A stretch of 64,000 bases of DNA from a bacterium. Its GTDB lineage: Bacteria; Desulfobacterota; JAPLJL01. The stretch is taken from contig JAQTNV010000001.1 of assembly GCA_028713675.1 (NCBI GenBank), forward strand, positions 199,879 through 263,878, given 5' to 3'. The position numbers were made by a program, and so were the translations under genes. Below, piece by piece: positions 1 to 8,350 of this stretch (the stretch's first letter is position 1; every line of letters starts with the position of its first letter). The notes beneath the pieces were generated by a model. The model saw nothing but the letters and a program-made list of their open reading frames with translations. It searched no databases and was not told where the DNA came from.

Positions 1-770
1 GCGGCCCCGGCCAGGACCCCGATCGGGGAGCCGTCCGCGCTGGTCTGCCCGAGAATCGTTTTTCCGAAGATGGAAAGACCCGACCAGCCGAAGGGGGCGA
101 ACGGGTGCCAGTTGGCGGTGTCGATGTAGAAAACCCCCACCCCGATCACCAGGAGCACCACCGCGAGCTTGATGAAAACCATGATGTTGTTGAAGCGGGA
201 GCTTTCCCGGATCCCGATGACCAGGACTATCGTCAGGCCGGCCACGATCAGGAGCGCCATGAGGTCAAACATGCTCCCGGTGGCGATGAACTGCCCCGCC
301 GCCGGGTCAAAATCAAAGGGGGCATCGGCCAAAAGATGCGGAATCTTCAGATGGAAGATGCCGATCAGGTTCTGGAAGTATTTTGACCAACCGTGGGCCA
401 CGGAAGCGGAGGCGACGCTGTATTCCAGGATGAGGTCCCAGCCGATGATCCAGGCCATCAGCTCCCCGAGCGTGGCGTAGGCGTAGGTATAGGCCGAACC
501 GGCCACCGGGGTCATCGAGACGAACTCCGCGTAGCAGAGGGCGGCGAAAACGCAAGCCGTTCCCGCGACGATGAACGATACCGTCAGGGCCGGGCCGGCC
601 TTGTAATGGGCGGCCAGGCCGGTGAGAACGAAGATCCCCGCCCCGATAATGCACCCGATCCCCAGGCTGGTCAGGGACCAGCGCCCCAGGACGCGGTGGA
701 GCCGGTTTTCACCCTGCATCTCCTCATGAAAAAGGTGCAGGGGCTTATGCGCGAACATGTCTTTCCACAT
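1..770 (-). CDS. Amino acid permease, APC superfamily (3' end outside window)
   Basis: The minus-strand frame is open from an ATG at 770 to the window edge, so only about the first 256 residues are present. A strong GAGGAGG ribosome site lies just upstream of the ATG. After a hydrophilic start rich in His and Glu, the protein reads into the first APC membrane segment with the conserved GIGCIIGAGIFVLTG motif, followed by further hydrophobic segments (residues about 60-80, 90-115, 170-190, 200-220). The pattern matches cationic amino-acid transporter-like (CAT) members of the APC superfamily, which import amino acids across the inner membrane by proton-coupled transport or exchange. The substrate cannot be told from this part. 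The gene stands alone, with a repeat-filled gap upstream. Confidence 0.85.
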   Translation of the reverse strand, partial: MWKDMFAHKPLHLFHEEMQGENRLHRVLGRWSLTSLGIGCIIGAGIFVLTGLAAHYKAGPALTVSFIVAGTACVFAALCYAEFVSMTPVAGSAYTYAYATLGELMAWIIGWDLILEYSVASASVAHGWSKYFQNLIGIFHLKIPHLLADAPFDFDPAAGQFIATGSMFDLMALLIVAGLTIVLVIGIRESSRFNNIMVFIKLAVVLLVIGVGVFYIDTANWHPFAPFGWSGLSIFGKTILGQTSADGSPIGVLAGA

Positions 771-1076
771 GCTTTTTTGCCTCCTCTGAATTTGCATCAA
801 TTTATCATAAGAAAACCGGGGAGACAAACCGCGGAAAGAAATAAAGGTCATGGGTCATGGGTGATAGGTCATAGGCAAGAGGCTAGAGCCTAGAGCGTAG
901 AGAAAAAGAAATTATTTGGTTTATCGAGTTACTTAGTTTATTGGGTTTGAAAAAGACAGGGGGAAGTCGCAGGGAGCAAAGGGCAGGGAGCAAGGAGCAG
1001 GAGGTAGTAAACCGGTCATGGGTCTTAGGTTATGGGTAAAACCCAACACCTAACACCCAGCACCCAACACCTGATT
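771..1076. repeat. Gene-free gap filled with degenerate word repeats
   Basis: From about 845 to 1075 the sequence is made of near-copies of short words: variants of catgggtcatgggtgatag, gagcctagagcgtagag, gggagcaaagggcagggag and acctaacacccagcaccc. It holds no plausible gene. Similar blocks recur in many gaps of this window. The 771-840 part contains the upstream region of the permease gene. Confidence 0.7.
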
Positions 1077-2339
1077 TTACTTAATCAGCATCAGGGAGAG
1101 CTGAGGGATATACGTGATCAGCATGAGGGCGATGAGCAGGATACCCACGAAAGGCAGCGCGGCCGAGAACAGCTTCGTGATCGGCTGCTGGAAGCGGAAG
1201 CTCGAAATGTAAAGATTGATCCCGAACGGCGGCATCAGGTAGCCGATTTCCAGGTTGGCGATGAAAACGATACCCAGGTGAATCGGGTTGATCCCGTAGC
1301 CATGAGCGATCGGGATGATCAGCGGAACAATGACGATAATGGCGGAAAAGATCTCCATCAGACCCCCGACCATCAGGAGAAACACGTTGAGGATCAGGAG
1401 GAAGGTCAGCTTGCTGTGGACGAACTGCTGGATGAAGGCCAGGGCCTTCATCGGGATCTGCTGGTCGATGAGGAAATTGGTCAGGCCCAGGGCGGTTCCA
1501 ACCAGGAGGAAGATCGCCCCCACCAGAAGCATGCTCCCCACCATGATTTTCGGGAGACTGGATACCTTGATGTCCCGCTTGATCAGAACCTCCACGATCA
1601 CAACATAAAAGGCCGTGACCGCCGCCGATTCACTGGCGGTGAAGAGGCCGGAATAAATGCCCCCTAGGATAACGATCGGGATCGGGATTTCCCAGGCCAC
1701 GTCCTTCAGCGCCTTCATGGATTCCCGGAAGTTCGGGCGGACCCTGTTCTTATGGAACTTGAGTCCCTTGATCACCCCGTAAGCCGAGAGGATCACGACC
1801 AGGACAATCCCGGGAATAATCCCGGCGATGAACAGCTGATCAATGCTGACCTGTGAGACAACTCCATAAATAATGATGGAAAGGGCCGGGGGGAAGAGAA
1901 ACCCGAGACTCCCCCCGCAGGTGAGCAGTCCCAGGGTAAACTTTTCGTCATACCCCTCTTCCGTCAGCGCGGGGTAGAGAAAAGCCCCCAAGGCGATGAT
2001 CGTTACCCCCGAGGCTCCGGTCAGGGCCGTAAAAATGGCGCAGGCCACCAGGGCGACGATGGAAACCCCTCCGGGCATCCACCCGAAAAAGGCCCGGGTG
2101 ATGTTCACCAGCCGGATCGGGGCCTTGCTCTCCGCCAGCGCGTAGCCCGCGAAAATGAAGAGCGGGAGGGTAATCATGCCGGGCGCGGAGGCCAGGCGGT
2201 ACATCTCCCCGAATATACAAGCCGGGTCCAGCCCGGACACGAAAACCAGCCCGAGCAGGGTCGCCGTGCCGATCACCACGAACAAGGGCATCCCGAAAAC
2301 GGCCGCCACGAGGCAAAGAATGAATCCGATAGTTACCAT
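1077..2339 (-). CDS. dctM: TRAP transporter large permease subunit, DctM-like
   Basis: The protein has 420 residues and is almost wholly hydrophobic, with about 12 predicted membrane segments, the usual length for DctM. The N-terminus, with ATLLGLVFVSGLDP and LPLFIFAGYALAES, and the MPPFGINLYISS stretch near the C-terminus are typical of the family. DctM forms the sodium-driven channel of TRAP transporters, which bring organic acids across the inner membrane together with DctQ and a periplasmic binding protein, DctP. The dctQ-like gene ends 6 bases upstream, so the two are surely co-transcribed. No DctP gene is in the window: the next upstream gene, at 3148-4587, encodes an unrelated secreted protein. 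The substrate is unknown. Confidence 0.93.
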   Translation of the reverse strand: MVTIGFILCLVAAVFGMPLFVVIGTATLLGLVFVSGLDPACIFGEMYRLASAPGMITLPLFIFAGYALAESKAPIRLVNITRAFFGWMPGGVSIVALVACAIFTALTGASGVTIIALGAFLYPALTEEGYDEKFTLGLLTCGGSLGFLFPPALSIIIYGVVSQVSIDQLFIAGIIPGIVLVVILSAYGVIKGLKFHKNRVRPNFRESMKALKDVAWEIPIPIVILGGIYSGLFTASESAAVTAFYVVIVEVLIKRDIKVSSLPKIMVGSMLLVGAIFLLVGTALGLTNFLIDQQIPMKALAFIQQFVHSKLTFLLILNVFLLMVGGLMEIFSAIIVIVPLIIPIAHGYGINPIHLGIVFIANLEIGYLMPPFGINLYISSFRFQQPITKLFSAALPFVGILLIALMLITYIPQLSLMLIK

Positions 2340-2345
2340 GCCCGC

Positions 2346-2879
2346 TTATTCTTCTTTCCGGTAAAATATTTCCACCAGCTTGATCGTAAATCTGATCATG
2401 AGCAGGCAGAAAGTGATCGGGAAGACCAGTTCCATGACCCAGAGCGGCGTATGCAGAGGTTCGCACATCTGCCCGAACTCCTTTTCGACCGCCACGAAAT
2501 GCACCGCGACTTTAAAAAGAAAGCCGGAAAACAATATGGCGAGGAAAGTCAGGACCATCTCGCTCGATTTTCTCAGATACTGGGGGAGGGTCCGGGACAT
2601 GACGTCGATGGCGATATGCCGGCCCTGCTTGGTCACCATGCTGCCGGCGATGAAGCCGGTCCAAAGGACCAGGTGGCGGAGGATCTCGTCGGCCCAGCCG
2701 AACCCCATGGAGAAGAAATCCCGCATGACGACCTGAACGAAAGACAGGCTCACCATGACGGTCAGGGCCACAATGACGAAACCCTGTTCCAGGAAGGAAA
2801 CAATCCGGTCGATCGGCGCAATCAGGCGCATGGCCTGGTAACCGGGTTCCTGCTGGGGATGAGATTTCTTAGTCGTCAT
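2346..2879 (-). CDS. dctQ: TRAP transporter small permease subunit, DctQ-like
   Basis: The protein has 177 residues with four predicted membrane segments (about 25-50, 60-80, 105-125, 145-165). It has the DctQ-type pattern around residues 40-75: QVVMRDFFSMGFGWADEILR followed by a hydrophobic segment. DctQ holds the large subunit and the binding protein together in TRAP uptake systems. It lies 6 bases ahead of the dctM-like gene. The ATG at 2879 has only a weak ribosome site, but a plausible sigma-70-type promoter lies upstream (2910-2938). Confidence 0.9.
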   Translation of the reverse strand: MTTKKSHPQQEPGYQAMRLIAPIDRIVSFLEQGFVIVALTVMVSLSFVQVVMRDFFSMGFGWADEILRHLVLWTGFIAGSMVTKQGRHIAIDVMSRTLPQYLRKSSEMVLTFLAILFSGFLFKVAVHFVAVEKEFGQMCEPLHTPLWVMELVFPITFCLLMIRFTIKLVEIFYRKEE

Positions 2880-2909
2880 TCTTATAATAAAAATTTGAAA
2901 AACCCTTAT

Positions 2910-2938
2910 CTTATGTCACTTATGAAAGAATAAGTCAA
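2910..2938 (-). promoter_or_regulatory. Possible promoter of the TRAP genes
   Basis: On the minus strand there is a TTGACT -35 box (2933-2938), a 17-base spacer and a CATAAG -10 box (2910-2915), about 30 bases before the dctQ start. The -35 is good and the -10 is weak. The rest of the 2880-3147 gap shows no gene and no clear structure. Confidence 0.4.
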
Positions 2939-3147
2939 GATGTCCGGGGGGAGGGAAGAAATATGTTCCGGGTCCGGAATCAATTCCGTTTTTCTGCCCT
3001 CACTATTTGCAACAACTCGGAATCCGGACTGACGGTTGTTTCTCTTTGTATCACTCCTGCTGAGCCAGACATCCGGCCGGTATCAAAATTACCAGCTGAT
3101 GTATAATTTAGCCGGTCCTCAAATATACAGTTGCTGATTTGCAACAT

Positions 3148-4587
3148 TTATTGTGGTGTGGCAATGTCTCGCGGACGGCCGCCCAGGTTGACGGCCTTCT
3201 TCTCCCCCACGATGATGCCGAGAGGGTAGGCGGGGATATCCAGGATTTCCTTCAACAACTTGAGATCTATCCCTTCCGGACGGTAGAAGTCATAAGGAAT
3301 GCAACCGAAGGTTTCAATCCGGTAAGATCCGGAAGAAAGACCCTTGATCACCAGCTGGTCGGCGGCCGAGCCGATATCCCCCGGGAAATTCTCGGGCGGA
3401 TGGGGGTCGCCCTCATCATCATTGTAGGTCGAAGAAGATTTTCCCTTGGCTAAAAACTTGGGATCAAAACTGGTTTTCTGGATCTGGGTCCCCTGGGGTC
3501 CGGTGATCAGGCGCCAATCCTCCTTGGCGGTGTTGAATTTCTTTTCATTTTCGTCCGTCCGGCCATCGATCAGGTAACCTTGCTGGTTGACCGAATCATA
3601 AAACTTCATTCCCTTGGCCGCGGGGGTAAGATCGGTGCTGAAAGAGAGAGTCATGTCGTGGATCAGGGCGCCCGGATCAAAGGGCACAGACACGATGGTG
3701 GTGGTCATCGTCAAAGTGTCGGCCATGATGGAATCGATGTAAAATTTCGGGCCCTTGATCCCCAGGGGGAAAATCGGATACATGGTGGAATGAGTCAGGA
3801 TCCGGACGGGTCCCGGCTGATAGGCGACCACCCCTCCGTTGACGATGCTCTCGTTGAAGGGAACCTTGATCAGACCGCCCAGGAAGCGGATGGATCCCCG
3901 GATTTTCTGCCGGTCGATGATATTGTCCGCGGTTCCCCCCGCCTCCGGCAGGATCTGCAGCTGGTTGATAAAAATGGTCGGGATCTTCTTTTTTCCCGCC
4001 TGGTTCACCAGCGCGCGGTAAACGTACGTAGAAAATTTGAAAAAGAATCCTTCCTCTATTTCCCGCAAGTCGGAGATGGGCGGGAGATGAAAATCGGGCG
4101 CTTCGGTTTTATATGAAACCGGATACACCCAGGATCGGTTCCCGGAAACCGGGTCCGCCAACTCAGCGGAAACCATCCGGTCCACGCCTTCGGGGATTTT
4201 CCCTGCCGGGGCCTTTTCCCCCGAATCCCGGGCCATGAACACCACCAGGTCCTGAGGATCAAGGAGGCCATTGCCGAGTTTGCCGTTGGCTTCCGGACCG
4301 CGGGTCAGAATGAATTGTCCGGCAGGGGTGCGCTCATCCACCTGGAAAAGGACCGGTTTCCACTCCCCTCCCTGCCAGGAAAAAACCGACAGGCGGCTGA
4401 TCTTCTGGCCCAGCAGGGGGGTAAGCATCTCGCCGGGAACTTCGACCGGCTCGTAATAGCGTCCGCCCCACTTTTCCCTTTCGGCAGCTCCGGCGTAAGC
4501 GGGGCCTGACAATACCCAGGTGGAAATCGCCAGGAACAGGCTTGCCAGCCAGACATATTTCTTAGTTTTACTCATTTTTAAGAACAT
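3148..4587 (-). CDS. Secreted protein of unknown function (copy 1 of a family of two)
   Basis: The protein has 479 residues with an N-terminal signal peptide (hydrophobic core about residues 12-30, cleavage likely after AYA). I do not recognise a named domain. Residues about 55-95 (LLGQKISRLSVF, then PVLFQVDERTPAGQFIL) align clearly with the start of the protein encoded at 39857-41191 (FLGQETSRLGLF, PIPFQVDKKDKDGQYIL). Both then share a line about being open to acidic 'DGPVRIL/DGPLRVI'-type segments, so they form a paralogous family. A beta-rich periplasmic or surface role is a guess. The start could be the ATG at 4587 or the one at 4575; the upper one has the slightly better ribosome site. 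A paired cruciform repeat lies upstream (4702-4748). Confidence 0.75.
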   Translation of the reverse strand: MFLKMSKTKKYVWLASLFLAISTWVLSGPAYAGAAEREKWGGRYYEPVEVPGEMLTPLLGQKISRLSVFSWQGGEWKPVLFQVDERTPAGQFILTRGPEANGKLGNGLLDPQDLVVFMARDSGEKAPAGKIPEGVDRMVSAELADPVSGNRSWVYPVSYKTEAPDFHLPPISDLREIEEGFFFKFSTYVYRALVNQAGKKKIPTIFINQLQILPEAGGTADNIIDRQKIRGSIRFLGGLIKVPFNESIVNGGVVAYQPGPVRILTHSTMYPIFPLGIKGPKFYIDSIMADTLTMTTTIVSVPFDPGALIHDMTLSFSTDLTPAAKGMKFYDSVNQQGYLIDGRTDENEKKFNTAKEDWRLITGPQGTQIQKTSFDPKFLAKGKSSSTYNDDEGDPHPPENFPGDIGSAADQLVIKGLSSGSYRIETFGCIPYDFYRPEGIDLKLLKEILDIPAYPLGIIVGEKKAVNLGGRPRDIATPQ

Positions 4588-4627
4588 TCCGTTTTCCGGA
4601 GGGGCGGCATCCCGTGGCCGCCCGAAT

Positions 4628-4655
4628 AAGGGAGCCCACTAGGGGCTCCCTACTT
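4628..4655. repeat. Short inverted repeat
   Basis: GGGAGCCC and GGGCTCCC form a hairpin with a short loop. It lies between the fixX-like gene and the secreted-protein gene. It could act as a weak terminator, but there is no clean T-run on the minus strand, so I class it as a dispersed palindromic repeat. Confidence 0.45.
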
Positions 4656-4701
4656 TTTGGGGATCTACTTCGCCCGATAAATCGGGCAACTACAATCAAC
4701 C

Positions 4702-4748
4702 CAGCCTTCCCTCGGCCAAAATGCCTCGGGAACTAATTGGAAAGGCTG
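4702..4748. repeat. Cruciform repeat, copy 1
   Basis: The outer arms CAGCCTT (4702-4708) and AAGGCTG (4742-4748) enclose the core word ttccctcggccaaaatgcct. A diverged copy with its own matching arms is at 41219-41265. The arms differ between the copies yet stay complementary, which suggests the fold matters. Each copy lies beside one member of the paralogous secreted-protein family. Confidence 0.6.
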
Positions 4749-4824
4749 CGGCTACCGGTTTTTTCTGGAGCGCTTTGCCCTATGCTCCCTGCCCTATGCG
4801 CTTTAAACCTTGAACCTTACCTAT

Positions 4825-5103
4825 TTATCCTCTCTCGTATACCACCCCGTAGCCGGCGGGGGGAAAGGTAAACTCGATCGCGTCATAACTGCACACGGTG
4901 AAGCAGGAAGCGCACTCCAGGCAGTATTTCTTATAATCCTTGTCCAGCGCGGCTTTCCCGTTGCGGATCTTCCAGAGGTTCATTCCGCAGATAATCGCGC
5001 AGTTCTTGCAGCCCACACACTTCTCCCGGTCCACCGAGATGAAATCCACCGGGGATTCAATCACCTTGACCAGTTTCTTTTTGTCGATCGGTTTATCCGC
5101 CAT
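4825..5103 (-). CDS. fixX: Ferredoxin-like protein, FixX type
   Basis: This 92-residue protein carries two CxxCxxCxxxC motifs (Cys 29, 32, 35, 39 and Cys 61, 64, 67, 71), enough for two [4Fe-4S] clusters. It ends in PPAGYGVVYERG, which matches the conserved C-terminus of FixX. FixX partners FixC in passing electrons from an electron-transfer flavoprotein to the quinone pool. The start has a good AGGAGGT site that overlaps the end of the fixC-like gene, 2 bases away, so translation is probably coupled. It is the last gene of the 13.8-4.8 kb operon. Confidence 0.9.
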   Translation of the reverse strand: MADKPIDKKKLVKVIESPVDFISVDREKCVGCKNCAIICGMNLWKIRNGKAALDKDYKKYCLECASCFTVCSYDAIEFTFPPAGYGVVYERG

Positions 5104-5105
5104 GA

Positions 5106-6497
5106 TTAGTTACCTCCTGAATTCTGGTTCATCATACCCTGAAGCATGGGGGCCATCGTTTTCATCCCGTTGATGAAATTCGTCACTTTTCCCCGGGCGG
5201 CTTCCTCGGCAATGGGGAAATAATAGCGGGTCAGGAACGCGATCTGGGGCAGCATCTCGAGCAGGATCCCCGGCACCCGGAGCATCCCCTCCGCGTGGGG
5301 CTCGGCCATGGTCAGCATACCGTAGAACATGATATCGGCCAGGTTATCAAACATCTGGTAGAAGGTGTCCGAGGTCCACTGCTCGAAGAAATCCCGGAGG
5401 ATGGGGCCGGAGGTGAAATCCACCCCCACCGGGGAAACCTTGAGTTCGTCCATGTACTGCTTCAGGAAACCCGCGGAAAAATCCTTTTCCTTGTGGGCCC
5501 GGACCGCCACCTGGGCGGCCAGGCGCGAGGAATACATGGCCTGCCAGACCCCTTCGGCCATGAAGGGCTCCGGAACCCCCGCCGCGTCGCCGGTCAGCAT
5601 CAGGCCGTTGGCATAGATCCTCTCATTGAAGCTCTTCAGCCAGGGCAGGAAATGGAGCTGGAATTCCGCGGGCTTGGCGCGGGTGGCCCTGATCAATTTC
5701 TGGATGAAGTCGAGCTGGGCATTCTCCAGCGCCGAGCGGGTGGAAAGGTTCTTACCCGCGTCGATCTCGCTCTGCAGGGTTTTCGCCGGGCGGGAGCCGA
5801 TGTGGAAGCCGTCCCGGAAGGCGCAGACGTATCCGCCCCGGTCCGGGCCCATGAAGATATGAACGTTGGTGTCACCCAGGTATTCCTGGACCCTCTTCGG
5901 GTCCGCCTTGTAATCCAGGGTCGCGAGGACGGTGACCTGGTCCTTATCCCAGCGCTTCCGGAGCCCGGCCTTCCGGGCAATGAGGGAATGCGCACCGTCC
6001 GCCGCGATCACGACCGGGGCCCGGTATTCCTGGCCCTTCCCGTCGACCACTCCGACGATATTCTCCCCGTCCCGGATCACGTCCGTCGCCAGGGTGGTGA
6101 GCTTGATCTCGGCCCCGGCCTTCTTGGCCAGCCTGGACATCCACTGGTCGAAATCCGGCCGGTACATCATCTGCACCATGTATTCGCTGGCCTGCGGGTA
6201 GCCGGCCCGCCGGGGCGGGGTAAAGCCCCAGATCATCCGGTCCTCGTTGGAGGGCTTGGGCTTGATGATGTGCATCGCCCCGAACTTGGTCGGCCAGAGC
6301 GAAGGCACATCCAGGTCCTTGATGTAGTCAAAATCGCGCGCGGCTTTGGGGGAAAGCCCGAAGCCGGAAGAATTTTTCTCGCCGCAGAAATGCCCGCGCT
6401 CCAGGACGACGGTCTTCAGGCCGGCATCCGAGGCTTCCTTGGCGGCGGCGCTTCCCCCCGGACCGCCACCCACAACGATCAGATCGTAACTCTTCAT
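5106..6497 (-). CDS. fixC: FAD-dependent ETF:quinone oxidoreductase, FixC-like
   Basis: The protein has 463 residues. It opens with the Rossmann motif GGGPGG (residues 10-15) and has the second FAD motif GDAAGVPEPFMAEGVW further on, as in FixC and geranylgeranyl-reductase-type flavoproteins. FixC takes electrons from EtfAB/FixAB and hands them to quinone at the membrane. It starts at an ATG with a strong GGAGGAG site and is followed at once by the fixX-like gene. The gap to the upstream FAD oxidase (6498-6764) is 267 bases of word repeats; the two are still likely to be one transcript, but this is inferred. Confidence 0.9.
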   Translation of the reverse strand: MKSYDLIVVGGGPGGSAAAKEASDAGLKTVVLERGHFCGEKNSSGFGLSPKAARDFDYIKDLDVPSLWPTKFGAMHIIKPKPSNEDRMIWGFTPPRRAGYPQASEYMVQMMYRPDFDQWMSRLAKKAGAEIKLTTLATDVIRDGENIVGVVDGKGQEYRAPVVIAADGAHSLIARKAGLRKRWDKDQVTVLATLDYKADPKRVQEYLGDTNVHIFMGPDRGGYVCAFRDGFHIGSRPAKTLQSEIDAGKNLSTRSALENAQLDFIQKLIRATRAKPAEFQLHFLPWLKSFNERIYANGLMLTGDAAGVPEPFMAEGVWQAMYSSRLAAQVAVRAHKEKDFSAGFLKQYMDELKVSPVGVDFTSGPILRDFFEQWTSDTFYQMFDNLADIMFYGMLTMAEPHAEGMLRVPGILLEMLPQIAFLTRYYFPIAEEAARGKVTNFINGMKTMAPMLQGMMNQNSGGN

Positions 6498-6764
6498 TTT
6501 TACTCCTCCTTCTCGCTTTTTAAGGTGTTGGGTGGTAGGTCATAGGTGATAGGTTCAAACCCAGTACCATCACCCTCCCCTTCATCCCCTCAAGGGAGGG
6601 GAAAACATTGTTGTTCCTTTCTTATCTTATTTCTTGACGCTTTGCCATATGTTTTTTTCTCCCTGCAACCCACCTCTCGATCTTCTGCAAACCCAATAAT
6701 TTCTTTTGCTCTAAGCTCTAACCTTACGCCTCTAGCCACCTAACCACCCAGCTACCTAACCAAC

Positions 6765-8330
6765 TTATTTTTTTGGCTCGGTATACGCGGTCGGGTCACC
6801 GGTATTGTTCGGATCGAAAACCCTTTTGATTTCCTTCTGCCACTTGTCGTAATTGAAACAGGCCGGGCTGAAGAGCCCGTGCTTGCCCGTTCCCACCTGG
6901 GAGAGCTGGAAGATGGGCGTGCCCAGGGATTTTTTCAGGCAGGCCTGGTTGGAATCCCCGATATAAGCCATCGCGCCTTCGGTGGATTTATCGTCATGAT
7001 TGTCATACATCAGGAGAACCTCGGTGTAAGCCATGTGGCCCTGGTCGAAAACCAGGGTGGCGGAATTGTCTCCGCCGTCCTCCATGAGCACGCCTTTCTT
7101 TATATAACTGTTCTTGAGTTCCGTGCCGGCCCTGACCTGATTTAAGGCCAGGTCGATCGTATCCATCGCCCCGAAGGAGGTGTTGAACCCCCCCGCGCTC
7201 CGGAAGCAGGAACGGGTCACCGCGTCGACCTTGATCACGGAGATGGCGGTCAGTCCCTGCATCTCCTCGGTCTCCGCCAGGGGAGAGGCCTCTCCCCCGG
7301 TCTCTTCCAGGATCTGGTCCAGAACCTTCTGCTGATAGGCGAATTCCCCTTCGGAATTGGCGAAGATAACGAACAGCAAAGCGTATTTCAGCATTTCCTG
7401 GGGCATCCCCGACTCCCAGAGCCTGACGAAATTCATTCCCCCCGCCATCTGCAGGCCGACAAAGGCCGGGCTGAGCCGGGTAATGAAATATCCCACCTCG
7501 GATTCCCCCAGCTTATAGGCCGCTTCCCCCAGCTTCTCCAGGCTGGGGAAGTTGAAAAGCGAGGCCCGGAAATATTTAATCGGTTCCTTGAGCGTGTAGT
7601 TGGGCTGGGCGTTCTTCATCTCCAGCTCCGCCGGTCCGGGCCAATGGAAGAGCTTGACCGCGCACTTGGTGATCACCCCCAGCCCGCCCCAGGCGCCCTC
7701 CCAGCCGCGGAGGATGCCCCGGAGGCTCGGGCCCGGTCCGTCCCCACAGAACCAGCCGTCGCCGGAGCCGAGAGAACCCAGCTTCAGCACCTCCCCGGTC
7801 GGAAGCACCCACTCGACCCCCAGCAGGTTCCTTCCGGAGAAACCCATGGACAGCCCGTCCGGGCCGTACCCCACCACCGAGGTGGCGCTGGCCAGGACCG
7901 AGGTGTTGGAACCGGCCCCGATAATGTGACAGTTGAGGCCCTTCCGCAGGGCTTCCACCTGGAGCTGCATGCAGATCACGGACGGCTCCACCACCGCGAA
8001 CATGTTTTTCTCGTCGATCTCCAGGATGCTGTTCATCCGGCGCAGGTCCAGAACGATCGCGCCCTTCACCCCGGGCAGGTTATGAATGCCCCAGCCGGTG
8101 CTCATCGCCTTGAAAACAATATGGTGCCGGTTGCAGATCTTGGCGATCGCCACCACTTCCTCCGTGCTCTTGGGCAGGAGCACGGCCTCCGGCAGGGTTT
8201 CGGCCCAGACCCCCTTGGTATTTCCGAAGGGCTGGTACATATAGGACCAGATCACCGCCGAGCTCCCGGAAATATTCTCCGGGCCCACCACCGCTTCCAA
8301 TTGCTGATAAATATCTTTTGCCAGGGCCAT
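6765..8330 (-). CDS. FAD-linked oxidase (PCMH-type), second copy in operon
   Basis: This is a 521-residue protein with an FAD_binding_4 (PCMH) domain over about residues 35-215 and a C-terminal substrate domain, in the line of GlcD, 4-cresol dehydrogenase and alkyl-DHAP synthase. Visible family features include TGWGIHNLPG in the FAD domain and GGLGVITKCAVKLF before the C-terminal domain. Such enzymes oxidise alpha-hydroxy acids or phenolic alcohols. I chose the ATG at 8330 (MALAKD) because GGAGG lies 5 bases upstream; an upstream GTG at 8342 would place the ribosome site inside the gene. It lies 20 bases from the CCG protein gene. The substrate is unknown. Confidence 0.88.
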   Translation of the reverse strand: MALAKDIYQQLEAVVGPENISGSSAVIWSYMYQPFGNTKGVWAETLPEAVLLPKSTEEVVAIAKICNRHHIVFKAMSTGWGIHNLPGVKGAIVLDLRRMNSILEIDEKNMFAVVEPSVICMQLQVEALRKGLNCHIIGAGSNTSVLASATSVVGYGPDGLSMGFSGRNLLGVEWVLPTGEVLKLGSLGSGDGWFCGDGPGPSLRGILRGWEGAWGGLGVITKCAVKLFHWPGPAELEMKNAQPNYTLKEPIKYFRASLFNFPSLEKLGEAAYKLGESEVGYFITRLSPAFVGLQMAGGMNFVRLWESGMPQEMLKYALLFVIFANSEGEFAYQQKVLDQILEETGGEASPLAETEEMQGLTAISVIKVDAVTRSCFRSAGGFNTSFGAMDTIDLALNQVRAGTELKNSYIKKGVLMEDGGDNSATLVFDQGHMAYTEVLLMYDNHDDKSTEGAMAYIGDSNQACLKKSLGTPIFQLSQVGTGKHGLFSPACFNYDKWQKEIKRVFDPNNTGDPTAYTEPKK

Positions 8331-8350
8331 TTTCGCCTCCACGCCGGTTG

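Noticed and set aside
393..893. Long plus-strand frame opposite the permease gene
   Set aside because: It is the shadow of the permease frame in GC-rich DNA, with no ribosome site, and its product has no domain-like pattern.
5295..6545. Long plus-strand frame opposite fixC
   Set aside because: Gly/Pro/Arg/His-rich shadow of a GC-rich gene; the fixC frame is clearly real.
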